NCBI RefSeq assembly: GCF_003667345.1
Contig: NZ_RCWF01000002.1
Coordinates: forward strand, 372,001 to 436,000
DNA from: Poseidonibacter antarcticus
Lineage (GTDB): Bacteria > Campylobacterota > Campylobacteria > Campylobacterales > Arcobacteraceae
Length of the DNA stretch: 64,000 nucleotides
Direction of reading: 5' to 3'
Shown here: piece by piece, positions 24,494 through 33,720 of the stretch
How positions within the stretch are numbered: position 1 is the first letter of the stretch
How the letters are laid out: the number at the start of each line of letters is the position of its first letter
Translations under genes and position numbers: made by a program
Notes under the pieces: generated by a model
Database searches by the model: none
Told to the model about the DNA's origin: nothing
What the model saw: only the letters and a program-made list of their open reading frames with translations

Positions 24494-26344
24494 ATGCAAT
24501 TAGAAGAAAAACTCAAACAATTACCAAATGATGCTGGTGTATATCAATACTTTGATAAAGATGGCAAATTACTATATATTGGAAAAGCTAAGGTACTGAA
24601 AAATAGGGTTAAATCTTATTTTAAATTTACTCCAAAATTATTACCAGCTGATAAATTAGGTCCTAGAATTTACAAGATGATAAGTGAAGCATTTAGTATT
24701 GAGTGGATTGTCGTACCAAATGAACATGATGCTTTGATTTTAGAAAATTCTCTTATAAAACAACTAAAACCAAAATACAATATTTTACTTCGAGATGATA
24801 AAACATATCCATATATTTATATTGATTACTCTGAACTTTATCCACGACTTGAGATTACACGAAAAGTATATAAAAATAAAAATATCAAATACTTTGGTCC
24901 CTACTCTACTGGTTCAAGAGATATGCTTGATAGTATTTATGAAATAGTTCCTCTAGTTCAAAAAAAATCTTGTATCAAAGGCAAGCAAGCTTGTCTTTTC
25001 CATCAAATAAAAAGATGTCATGCACCTTGTGAGGGTAAAATATCAACAGGTGATTACGCAAAGATAGTTGAAACTGCTATTGATTATATCTATAATAAAT
25101 CAAAGCTAATATCAAAACTTCAAGAAAAAATGATGGAGTATTCAGAAGACTTTAGATTTGAAGAGGCTATGAAATTAAGAGATAGAATAAAAACTATAGA
25201 AAAATCTCAAATAAAATCTGGAATGGATTTAGCTACAAATGAAAACCTAGATGTATTTGCAATAAAAGCTGCAAAACAAAAAGCGGTAATCGTTCGTATG
25301 TTTATACGAGATGGAAAATTAACATCATCTTCTTATGATTTTATAAAAGTAAATTTTTTAGAAGATGAAACAAATATTGATTTGGATGAAGCATATAAAA
25401 GAGCAATTGTAAACTACTATGACAATGAAATTCCTGTACTTCCAAAAGAAGTTTTAACAGCTATTGAAATAGAAGACAAAGAGAGTATTGAAGAGTTTTT
25501 ATATACAAAATTTGAGAAAAAAATCAAACTTGTAAATCCAAAAATAGACAAGAAAAAGAATTTAGTTCAAGTTGCACTTAATAACTGTGATGAACTTCTT
25601 AGAATTGATTCTTCAAGAAATCAAAATACTATTTATAAAGAGCTTCAAAAGCTATTTAATCTTCAAATACTACCTTTAAGAGTAGAATCGTTTGATAACT
25701 CACATATGATGGGACAAGCAACTGTAGGTGCTATGGTTGTATGGAATGAAGAAATAAATGCTTTTGATAAAAAAGACTTTAGACATTATAATCTTGAATC
25801 AAAAGATGAATACTCACAAATGAGAGAAATGCTTATGAGAAGAGTTGATAGCTTTGAGAAAAATCCAGCACCTGATCTTTGGATTTTAGATGGTGGGTCA
25901 ACTCTTTTAAAATTAGCCTACGATATTATTAATTCAACTGGTGTAAATCTTGATATTATTGCAATTGCAAAAGAAAAAGTAGATGCTAAAGCACATAGAG
26001 CAAAAGGTGCAGCAAAAGATATTGTTCACTATAAAGATGAAAAAGGTGAATATAGAGCTTTAAAGCTTGAAACTAGTGATCAAAGATTACAGTTTGTTCA
26101 AAGACAAAGAGATGAAGCTCATAGATTTGTAATAAATTTTCATAAAAAACAAAAAAGAAAAGAAGATAAGCAAATTTCATTATTACAAATCAAAGGAATT
26201 GGGGAAGCGAAGGTTAAAAAACTTCTTTTATATTTTGGAGAATTTGAAAAAATTAGAAATGCAAGTTTTGAAGATTTAAAAGACGTACTAAATGAAAAAG
26301 ATGCGACTTTAATATCTGATTATTTTAAAGAAAATTTACATTAA
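24494..26344 (+). CDS. uvrC: UvrABC system protein C (excinuclease subunit)
   Basis: A 616-residue nuclease that makes both incisions in nucleotide-excision repair with UvrB. The domains in order are GIY-YIG (about residues 12-95; G-V-Y-Q-Y-F and Y-I-G-K-A), a Cys cluster (C-I-K-G-K-Q-A-C-L-F-H...C-H-A-P-C), UVR (about 195-230), the RNase H-like endonuclease (about 375-530; V-E-S-F-D-N-S-H, I-L-D-G-G and the Y-K-D/K-L-E region), and C-terminal helix-hairpin-helix repeats. It is divergent from the ccdA-ccdB-SRAP operon, so three DNA-damage or gyrase-related functions lie together. Confidence 0.97.
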   Translation: MQLEEKLKQLPNDAGVYQYFDKDGKLLYIGKAKVLKNRVKSYFKFTPKLLPADKLGPRIYKMISEAFSIEWIVVPNEHDALILENSLIKQLKPKYNILLRDDKTYPYIYIDYSELYPRLEITRKVYKNKNIKYFGPYSTGSRDMLDSIYEIVPLVQKKSCIKGKQACLFHQIKRCHAPCEGKISTGDYAKIVETAIDYIYNKSKLISKLQEKMMEYSEDFRFEEAMKLRDRIKTIEKSQIKSGMDLATNENLDVFAIKAAKQKAVIVRMFIRDGKLTSSSYDFIKVNFLEDETNIDLDEAYKRAIVNYYDNEIPVLPKEVLTAIEIEDKESIEEFLYTKFEKKIKLVNPKIDKKKNLVQVALNNCDELLRIDSSRNQNTIYKELQKLFNLQILPLRVESFDNSHMMGQATVGAMVVWNEEINAFDKKDFRHYNLESKDEYSQMREMLMRRVDSFEKNPAPDLWILDGGSTLLKLAYDIINSTGVNLDIIAIAKEKVDAKAHRAKGAAKDIVHYKDEKGEYRALKLETSDQRLQFVQRQRDEAHRFVINFHKKQKRKEDKQISLLQIKGIGEAKVKKLLLYFGEFEKIRNASFEDLKDVLNEKDATLISDYFKENLH

Positions 26345-26774
26345 AGTTTATATACTTATTCACATACTATTCACATTAATTTAAATTTTTAAATAATAAA
26401 TATAACTTATCATATATTTTTAAGTTATATAAGAAAGTGAATACAAAATATTTCATATAAATAATTATCTATTTTTTATTAGAAAGCCCTAATAATGGTC
26501 TTTTTAAACATAAATAAATTAAAATGATATCTTAATAAATTATAAACATACATATAATTTATTAATTGATTAATTCTATTAAAGTTCCATTTTATGGGCT
26601 TTGAAAAAAGATGTGAAAAAAAGATGTGAAAAACTTTCAAAAGATCTATTTTTCTTTAATTTTATAATTTTACACTATGATTTATAAGTAAAATTCTTAA
26701 TAATAATTAAGATATAATCATCACTGATATTACTATGCAAAAATCTAAAATAAAGAGATTAAAATAATTATCAT
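26345..26774. other. Gene-free AT-rich region with DnaA-box-like and 13-mer repeats
   Basis: About 430 bp with no convincing gene. It contains TTATTCACA (26356-26364, an exact match to the DnaA-box consensus) and CTATTCACA (26367-26375), AGTGAATAC (26436-26444, reverse), and two TGTGAAAAA (26612-26620 and 26625-26633, reverse) inside a 13-bp tandem repeat. A 16-bp imperfect inverted repeat (13 of 16) joins 26483-26498 with 26587-26602. GATCTATTTTTCT at 26643-26655 resembles an E. coli oriC 13-mer. No dnaA or dnaN gene is near. The promoter of the Sel1 gene is presumably at the right end. Confidence 0.4.
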
Positions 26775-27284
26775 ATGAAAAAATCAATTCTAACAATATT
26801 TATTTTCACAAACCTTTTAAATTCAACAAATTTAAGAAATTATAATCAATCAGATATTAATCAACTAGAAAAAACATATCAACTTGCAAAATTATACTCT
26901 TCAAAAAAGACAAAAAAATATAATATAAAAAAGGCATATAATCTTTTAGTAGATAATGTAAATAAAAATCATGCAAAATCACAATTATTAATTGGAAGAT
27001 TTTTTTTAGTAGGTGCTGCTGTTGATGTGGACTATGAAAAAGCCTTATATTATTTTAAAGAAGCTTCAAAACAAAGAGAATATGATGCAAACTGTTATAT
27101 AGCTTATATGTATGCAAGTGGAAAAGGTGTTTTCCCTAATTTTGGAAGAGCACATATTTTTGCACAAAAGGAGTATAAGAAAGGTAATAAACTTTGTAAA
27201 AAAGTTTGGAAAGATTATAATTTAGAGAAATATCCAAAAGATAAAGGTTGGAATATTGGAAATTATAATAAGCCTATAGAATAA
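26775..27284 (+). CDS. Exported Sel1-repeat protein
   Basis: A 169-residue protein with a Sec signal-like N-terminus (about residues 1-17). It has at least two Sel1/TPR-like helical repeats (about residues 72-107 and 108-145; G-A-A-V-D-V-D-Y-E-K-A-L-Y-Y-F and A-S-G-K-G-V-F-P-N-F-G-R-A). Two cysteines (Cys111 and Cys140) could form a disulfide, as in the cysteine-rich Sel1 proteins (Hcp family) common in Campylobacterota. It is probably a periplasmic protein-binding scaffold. The start lacks a strong ribosome binding site. Confidence 0.75.
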   Translation: MKKSILTIFIFTNLLNSTNLRNYNQSDINQLEKTYQLAKLYSSKKTKKYNIKKAYNLLVDNVNKNHAKSQLLIGRFFLVGAAVDVDYEKALYYFKEASKQREYDANCYIAYMYASGKGVFPNFGRAHIFAQKEYKKGNKLCKKVWKDYNLEKYPKDKGWNIGNYNKPIE

Positions 27285-27294
27285 GGCCTATTAT
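27265..27294. terminator. Hairpin between convergent Sel1 and chemoreceptor genes
   Basis: A stem of about ten pairs with one mismatch (27265-27274 with 27285-27294) and a 10-base loop, spanning both stop codons. A T-rich run follows on the plus strand. Confidence 0.5.
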
Positions 27295-30254
27295 TTATTT
27301 ATTAACTTACAATTTTCAATAAGTACATTATCAAGGTTATTGAATACACCTCTTGTTGAAGATTCAATATTTATAGATAAGTTAGCTAAAATACTATTAT
27401 CTTCTCTATTAGCATTTGCATCAATATAATTTTGTACACTTTTATGCACTTTTTCATGTTCTAACTTTAATTCATTCCAAGCTAAAGTATTTACAAATAT
27501 TTTAGAATTATCTTCGCAAGAATCAATCCACTTACCTAAGTTACAAGAATGACAATCTTCAACATTCCAAGATTCAAAAGTATCTAATTTTTTAAAGTTA
27601 TTATCTTTAAAATTAATATGATCATTTTTATACTTAGCAATATCATTAATTAATTCAACATCACAAACTTGTTTCAATATCTTATCATCGATATTAGCAC
27701 TTTTAGTAATTTCTAATAACCTTTTTGATAAATCTTTTACTTTAAAAGATAAGCTATCAATAGAAGATGCAGTTTGTGCATTTTCTTGAGTTACATTATC
27801 TAAATCATTAATAGCTGCATTAATTTGTATTATTCCTGTTTCTTGTTCTTTACTTGATAAGGAAACATCATCTATTATTTTTTTAGTTTCAATAATTTTT
27901 TCACTTAATTTAGTATAACCATCTATCATTTTTGAAGATATTTCTTTACCTTGTTTAGATTTACTACTTGCATCTTCAACTAGTTTTTTAATATCTTTAG
28001 CAGCTTCTGCTGATCTATTTGCAAGATTTCTTACTTCTGCAGCAACAACAGAGAATCCTTTTCCTGCTTCACCTGCAGTTGCAGCTTCAACTGCTGCATT
28101 CAATGAAAGAATATTTGTTTGAAAAGCTATTTGATCAATTACTTCAATTGCATCATTAATAGCTGATACTTTATCATTAATCTCTTCCATAGAAGAAGAT
28201 GTTAATGAAGCTAATTCTTTTCCTGTATTAGATGAATTATTTAACTCATCAGATAAGGAAGTCATTACAACAATATTCTCATTATTAGATTTAATTGTAG
28301 CTGTGATTTCTTCAAGCGAAGCTGCAGTTTCCTCTATTGAAGATGCTTGATTTGTTGAAGAATTTGATAGTTTTCTAGAACCATCTGATAAAATATTTGT
28401 AGATGTTGATAATTCATTACCAGAATTTGAAATCATAGCTACTAATTGTGAAATATTTGAACCTAAAAGTATAGTTGAAGTAACAAGTGATCCCATATCT
28501 CCACCCATTTCATTTACATCTTTTTCAACTAATGAATATTTATAATCACCACTAGCATAGGCATCAAGTAATTCATTTATCATATCAAATTTAGTTTTTA
28601 CATCAATTAGCATATCATTAATATTATTTCTTAATACTTCTACTTCTTGTGTTGCTGCATGAGATTTTATAGTATAACAGAAAAAACCATTTCTAACTTT
28701 TTTAATAACATCATCAATTTCTGCAACAACAATTTTATCTTGTTCCATTAACTTAGAAGTTCTCTCAATTTGTTTATTAATATCCTCTGACATTTGTCCA
28801 AATTCATCTTTGGTTTTTATGTTCATTAAAGTAATAGTCTTTTTTTCTCTCAATGTATATTTAAAGAAATCAGATAAACCATTTTTGAAAGTATCTAATG
28901 AAGATGTTATATTTCTAGTAATATATGTTGCCATTGCAAATACAATTAATAATGCAATTATTGTAAAAACAAGTGTTGTTATAAAAGTTGTATATAATGA
29001 TGATTCTAATTCACTTACATTATCTAATAATTCATTAGATAAATAATCATCAACTTTTTTTAATAAATTAATTTTTTTTGTAATTTGAGAGAACCAATAC
29101 GTAGCATCATCACCAAATAAATTAATACTTAATCTATATAATGCAACCATTGCTGGTCTATCATTTACTTGTATTGTTTTATCTAAACTTCTAATATCCA
29201 TATTTGAAGATAGACCTTTTTCAATAATAGCTAAATTATTATGATACGTAGTAAAAGTTTTTTCAATAATATCTACTAATCTTAATTCTTCTTCTTTTAA
29301 ATCAGGTGTACTTTTATACTTATTTAATAGCTTAATTAATTCAACATATTGTTCTTTTACACTATTTTTATATATATCTTCACCTCTAATAAGAAAGTTT
29401 TTGAAATTATGAATTATTCCACCATAGCCAATATACTCAGCAATTGATGCAATTATTTTTTGTTTAAGAATAGCACCTTGTAAAGTTTTTCTAATTCGAT
29501 TAACTTCATCAACTTCTTTTCCTTTTACAGTGTTTTCATAATATTTAATAGAATTAGCTGAAGCATAATACTTAAAAGAATCCATATATGAATTTTGTTC
29601 AGAAATTAATTTATCAAGTTTTTCTCTCATTCCTTTAGCAAAAGAATCTCTACTTAATGTATTTGTTCCAATTGCTCTTTCAATTCCTGCTCTTTCTTTT
29701 GAAAGTAAGAAATTTGAATAAGCAGTAATTTCTTGAGATAAGCGAGCATTATCAGTTAATTTTGAAATAAGTACAACATCTTCTAATAATAAAGAATTAA
29801 TATTTGTATAATATAAAATTGCATTAGATACTTTTATCTTACTATTATCTACTTTTTTTCTAATAATATTAATATTTTCTAATTTTTTTTGTATAAGTTC
29901 AATATTTTGATTTAATGATTCTGAGGGAAAAAAATTCTTCATATTATTTTTTTCATTTAAAAATTGTTTTATTTTGGAATTAGTATCTTTTCTTTGAGTA
30001 AGTAAGTCATTTGTAAAATTTTTACCTCCACTACCAATAAAACCAGCAGTATAACCTCTTTCTTTTTGCGTTTCATGTAATAATTCTGAAATTGTTTTTA
30101 TAAAACGAATCCCTATTTCTATCTTATCTGCTTCTTTTATCTCTTTATAAATAGAAATATTTTGAGTAATTGAAAAAATTAACAGTCCCAATAATGGTAA
30201 AGAAATAAGTAATAATAACTTCTTCTTAATTGCCAAATTATTAATAAAATTCAT
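27291..30254 (-). CDS. Methyl-accepting chemotaxis protein with NIT sensor and CZB domain
   Basis: A 987-residue chemoreceptor. TM1 (about residues 12-28) leads into a large periplasmic NIT (nitrate/nitrite-sensing) domain (about 45-300; [12 protein letters not shown]). TM2 lies at about 420-440, then HAMP-like helices and the cytoplasmic signalling hairpin with the near-invariant tip [22 protein letters not shown]-terminal CZB zinc-binding domain (about 885-950) keeps C-N-L-G-K-W and the E-H-E-K-V-H histidines. It probably steers cells by nitrate/nitrite-type signals. A TATAAT-type promoter lies upstream. Confidence 0.92.
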   Translation of the reverse strand: MNFINNLAIKKKLLLLISLPLLGLLIFSITQNISIYKEIKEADKIEIGIRFIKTISELLHETQKERGYTAGFIGSGGKNFTNDLLTQRKDTNSKIKQFLNEKNNMKNFFPSESLNQNIELIQKKLENINIIRKKVDNSKIKVSNAILYYTNINSLLLEDVVLISKLTDNARLSQEITAYSNFLLSKERAGIERAIGTNTLSRDSFAKGMREKLDKLISEQNSYMDSFKYYASANSIKYYENTVKGKEVDEVNRIRKTLQGAILKQKIIASIAEYIGYGGIIHNFKNFLIRGEDIYKNSVKEQYVELIKLLNKYKSTPDLKEEELRLVDIIEKTFTTYHNNLAIIEKGLSSNMDIRSLDKTIQVNDRPAMVALYRLSINLFGDDATYWFSQITKKINLLKKVDDYLSNELLDNVSELESSLYTTFITTLVFTIIALLIVFAMATYITRNITSSLDTFKNGLSDFFKYTLREKKTITLMNIKTKDEFGQMSEDINKQIERTSKLMEQDKIVVAEIDDVIKKVRNGFFCYTIKSHAATQEVEVLRNNINDMLIDVKTKFDMINELLDAYASGDYKYSLVEKDVNEMGGDMGSLVTSTILLGSNISQLVAMISNSGNELSTSTNILSDGSRKLSNSSTNQASSIEETAASLEEITATIKSNNENIVVMTSLSDELNNSSNTGKELASLTSSSMEEINDKVSAINDAIEVIDQIAFQTNILSLNAAVEAATAGEAGKGFSVVAAEVRNLANRSAEAAKDIKKLVEDASSKSKQGKEISSKMIDGYTKLSEKIIETKKIIDDVSLSSKEQETGIIQINAAINDLDNVTQENAQTASSIDSLSFKVKDLSKRLLEITKSANIDDKILKQVCDVELINDIAKYKNDHINFKDNNFKKLDTFESWNVEDCHSCNLGKWIDSCEDNSKIFVNTLAWNELKLEHEKVHKSVQNYIDANANREDNSILANLSINIESSTRGVFNNLDNVLIENCKLINK

Positions 30255-30376
30255 GTTTATCCTTATATTTAGAAAAGTATTCTATATACATTATATTTTA
30301 AAAATAATTCTTTCTTGATAAAACTATAAATAAATTCTAAACTTTTAAAAAACTTAAAAAAAGATATTGATAAATA

Positions 30377-31138
30377 TTATTTATAACTTATATCATCTAA
30401 TAAATATTCTATTTTATTATCAATTAAATATTTTGTAAAAAATTCAAAGTTACGATCAAGTTCATTTTTATCATAACTTGCAAGTGAAATTACAACATTT
30501 CTTTTATTATCAATAATTTTAGGTAATGATGATAAATCTATATTTTTAGGGATTTTCAACATTATATCAATCAAATCATTTTCACTACAAGAAGCAGTTA
30601 ATGTAACTCTATATTTTGCTTTTGATTTTAAATAATATTTATCTAACGCTTCAATAACCATTGATTGACTCATAGAAGGAAATCCTGGTGTGAAGAAAAA
30701 TCTATCTTCTAAATAAAATCCTGGTACATTATTTACAACATTTTTTAATAGCTTTGCATTTATTGGTAGATACGCCATATTAATTCTGTGAGGATATGCT
30801 TCTTCTTTAAATTCATTTATAATCAATTCTTTTGCAACTTCATTAAATTCCATTTGATTATTTGTAAAAGCTTTTGCAGCAGATACTCTTGTATAATCAT
30901 CAGGGGTAGAACCAATACCACCAAAACAAAACATTACAGAGTTTTCATCAGCTTTAATAAGATTAAAAATATTATGCATAAGTGTAGTATCATCTTCTAT
31001 AACAAAAGAGGCTTTATGTTCCCATCCACGTTTAAGAAGTTCATTGTTTAGAAAAGAAAAATGGGCATCATTACGACGCCCATTTAATAATTCAGTTCCA
31101 ATAATAACACTGTAAAAATTTATTTTTTTATCATTCAT
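30377..31138 (-). CDS. CinA-like molybdopterin-binding-domain protein
   Basis: A 253-residue protein with the MoaB/Mog-type fold of the CinA N-terminal domain: G-T-E-L-L-N-G-R-R-N-D at about residues 13-23, F-G-G-I-G-S-T-P-D-D-Y-T near 73-84, and N-N-V-P-G-F near 131-136. The C-terminal nicotinamide-nucleotide deamidase half of full CinA is absent, so this is the short form, often annotated competence/damage-inducible protein A. Its actual substrate is not known. It lies 30 bases after adk on the same strand. Confidence 0.82.
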   Translation of the reverse strand: MNDKKINFYSVIIGTELLNGRRNDAHFSFLNNELLKRGWEHKASFVIEDDTTLMHNIFNLIKADENSVMFCFGGIGSTPDDYTRVSAAKAFTNNQMEFNEVAKELIINEFKEEAYPHRINMAYLPINAKLLKNVVNNVPGFYLEDRFFFTPGFPSMSQSMVIEALDKYYLKSKAKYRVTLTASCSENDLIDIMLKIPKNIDLSSLPKIIDNKRNVVISLASYDKNELDRNFEFFTKYLIDNKIEYLLDDISYK

Positions 31139-31168
31139 TATTATCTTTCCTTTGTGGAGTTTAATTAA

Positions 31169-31753
31169 TTAAATTTTAGATTGAATAAATGCATCCATTT
31201 CTGCAACAATTGCTTCAATTGTACCTTCACCAGAAATTTGTTTTAAAAGATTTTTTTCTGTATAAAATGCTTGAATATCAGCTAAAGGATCTGTAAATAA
31301 TTTCATTCTATTTAAGAATACTTCTTCATTATCATCAGCTCTAACAACTTCCGCATCAGCTGCACGTCCTAATACTCTTTGGAATGCAGTTTCTCTTGAT
31401 ACTGCAACTTCAATAACACTTACTAAAGTAACTTCAGGTTCTGTTTCTAAGTATTTATCAAGTTCAGTCATTTGCTCACCTGATCTTGGGTATCCATCAA
31501 TTACAACAACATCAGTAGGTGCATTTTTAATTGCTCCAACAATTGTTTCAATTACGATTTCAATTGGAACTAAGTTTCCTTTAGAAACATAAGAATCTAT
31601 TAAAGCTCCTCTTTCACTTCCACTAGCAACTTCTGCTCTAAACATATCTCCTGTTGAATAGTGTGTAATTGTATTGTGATTAGCAGCAATTAATTCAGCA
31701 TCAGTAGTTTTTCCTGAACCTGGTGCTCCAATAATTAAGAATAGTTTTTTCAT
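31169..31753 (-). CDS. adk: Adenylate kinase
   Basis: A 194-residue enzyme that interconverts ATP, AMP and ADP. The P-loop is G-A-P-G-S-G-K-T (residues 9-16), the AMP-binding region has T-G-D-M-F-R (about 34-39), and D-G-Y-P-R-S lies at about 85-90. The LID is short, with no zinc cysteines. The G-Y-P-R variant of the usual G-F-P-R is normal in the Campylobacterota branch. It is essential. It precedes the CinA-like gene, probably as one unit. Confidence 0.95.
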   Translation of the reverse strand: MKKLFLIIGAPGSGKTTDAELIAANHNTITHYSTGDMFRAEVASGSERGALIDSYVSKGNLVPIEIVIETIVGAIKNAPTDVVVIDGYPRSGEQMTELDKYLETEPEVTLVSVIEVAVSRETAFQRVLGRAADAEVVRADDNEEVFLNRMKLFTDPLADIQAFYTEKNLLKQISGEGTIEAIVAEMDAFIQSKI

Positions 31754-31882
31754 TTATATTTTCCTTAGTGTGTATTTAAGTCTGTTTTTTAAATTGCCGT
31801 ATTTTATCAAAAAAGACCTTTTATATCTGTTTGATTAAAGTAACAAATATTTATTATTAAGTCTTATTTAATATTTAAACAA

Positions 31883-33652
31883 TTAACCTTGCATTCCTGA
31901 ACTACTCATTTTTCTTGCTCTTGCAACATTATGATTTGTTCTTGGAACAACAATTTCTTTTTGTTTTTCTTTTTTTCTTGGGTCTTTTTCAACAAAGATT
32001 TTTTTCTTTGTAAATGGATCTAATTCTGTATAATACATAACAGCTGAATATGTTCCAGGTGTTGGAATAAATACTTGAGCTTGTTCTGGATTCATTTTAA
32101 GCTCATGCGTTGTAAATTGTTTTAAGTCATGCATATGTTTATCTTCACAACCAGGATGTGCAGCAATCAGATAATATGTTAAGAACTGTTTTTTACCTGA
32201 TTCTTTATTCAAAGTGTCATACATTTTTTTAAAGTCAATTAATGTTTGTTTTCCTGGTTTTCCCATATGATGTAAAACTTCATCACTTGTATGCTCTGGT
32301 GCAACTTTCATTTGTCCAGAAATATGGTGGTCAACCATTTCTTTTAAATAATCATAACCATGCTTTTTATCAGCTGTAATTAAATCATATCGTACACCTG
32401 AAGCTACAAATGCTTTTTTAATTCCTGGAATTTGTCTAATATCTTTTAATAATTTTATATTTCGTGAATGATCAACTTTCATTGTTCTACATAATCTATG
32501 TGCATCAACACATCTTTTATTTTCAACACAAGTTCCAAGTTTTTCTTTTTTCTTACATTCGTAACCATACATATTAGCAGTAGGTCCTCCAACATCAGAA
32601 ATAATTCCTTTGAAGTCTTTAATAGTCGTAAAATGTTTAGCTTCTTTTAAAATATTTTCTTCACTTCTAGTTCTAATCGTACGTCCTTGATGAGCAGCAA
32701 TTGCACAGAAGTTACACTCTCCCCAACAACCATGATGAGTCATAATTGAGAATTTAATAGTTTCTAAACATTTAACTTTTCCATGTTTCCCATCAAAAGG
32801 ATGGACATCTCTTTGATAAGGATATGAAGCAATTTTATCCATATGTTTTTCATCCATATGATCACTTGGTGGATTTTGTATTAAGTATCTAGAATCAACA
32901 CCTTGACATAAACCTTTTGAATACACAGGATCGTTATTATCATAAAAAGTTTTAAATAAATCAATATACTTTTCTTTTTCATCTAAACACTCTTGATGTG
33001 TAGGTATTTGAATATATTCTTCAACTGGCTCTTTTGAAATATAACAAAGACCATTAATATGTTTAGGGTCTCCACCATTTCTTAAAGTATTTCCTAAATC
33101 AATAATGGCTTGCTCACCCATACCATAAATCATATAATCAGCTTTAGTATCAAATAAAATTGGTTTTCTTAATTTATTAGACCAATAATCATAATGAGTA
33201 AGTCTTCGTAAAGAAGCTTCAATTCCACCTAATACAATTGGAACAGTATTTTTAAAATATCTTCTAATCATATTAGTATAAACCATAGTTGCACGGTCTG
33301 GTCTTCTCTCATTTTTCCCACCAGGAGTATAATCATCCGAGTTTCTAAACTTTTTAGTAGCAGTGTAATTTGAAACCATTGAATCAATACTTCCCCCACT
33401 AACTCCCCAGAAAAGTTTTGGTTCACCCATTCTTTTTATATCAACATCAGAATTAACATCTGGTTGTCCTATAATTCCTACACGAAGACCTATGTCTTCA
33501 AGTATCCTTCCAACAACAGCGATTCCCATAAAAGGTGAATCAATATATGCATCCCCTGTAATTAGGACAACATCTAGTTCATCCCAACCACGTTCTTTCA
33601 TTTCTTCTTTAGTTGTTGGTAAAAATTTATTTGGTTTATTATTAGCGCTCAT
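31883..33652 (-). CDS. YgiQ-family radical SAM protein
   Basis: A 589-residue protein. It has an N-terminal B12-binding-like region (about residues 25-130, M-K-E-R-G-W-D-E-L-D-V-V-L-I-T-G-D-A-Y-I-D near the start) and a radical SAM domain (about 300-520). The cluster cysteines are in H-G-C-W-G-E-C-N-F-C-A (about 312-322). The C-terminal basic stretch A-R-A-R-K-M is typical of YgiQ/UPF0313. The family is widespread but its reaction is unknown. It forms a single-gene unit. Confidence 0.93.
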   Translation of the reverse strand: MSANNKPNKFLPTTKEEMKERGWDELDVVLITGDAYIDSPFMGIAVVGRILEDIGLRVGIIGQPDVNSDVDIKRMGEPKLFWGVSGGSIDSMVSNYTATKKFRNSDDYTPGGKNERRPDRATMVYTNMIRRYFKNTVPIVLGGIEASLRRLTHYDYWSNKLRKPILFDTKADYMIYGMGEQAIIDLGNTLRNGGDPKHINGLCYISKEPVEEYIQIPTHQECLDEKEKYIDLFKTFYDNNDPVYSKGLCQGVDSRYLIQNPPSDHMDEKHMDKIASYPYQRDVHPFDGKHGKVKCLETIKFSIMTHHGCWGECNFCAIAAHQGRTIRTRSEENILKEAKHFTTIKDFKGIISDVGGPTANMYGYECKKKEKLGTCVENKRCVDAHRLCRTMKVDHSRNIKLLKDIRQIPGIKKAFVASGVRYDLITADKKHGYDYLKEMVDHHISGQMKVAPEHTSDEVLHHMGKPGKQTLIDFKKMYDTLNKESGKKQFLTYYLIAAHPGCEDKHMHDLKQFTTHELKMNPEQAQVFIPTPGTYSAVMYYTELDPFTKKKIFVEKDPRKKEKQKEIVVPRTNHNVARARKMSSSGMQG

Positions 33653-33720
33653 AATTTCTTCTTTATAATAGTTTGTATTTTTTTGTATTGTGCCCTAATA
33701 TGTGTTAACCCCTCATATAA

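Noticed and set aside
26603-26633. 13-bp tandem repeat as a CRISPR-like array
   Set aside because: Only two units, no spacers and no cas genes in the window. Treated as part of the DnaA-box-like region.
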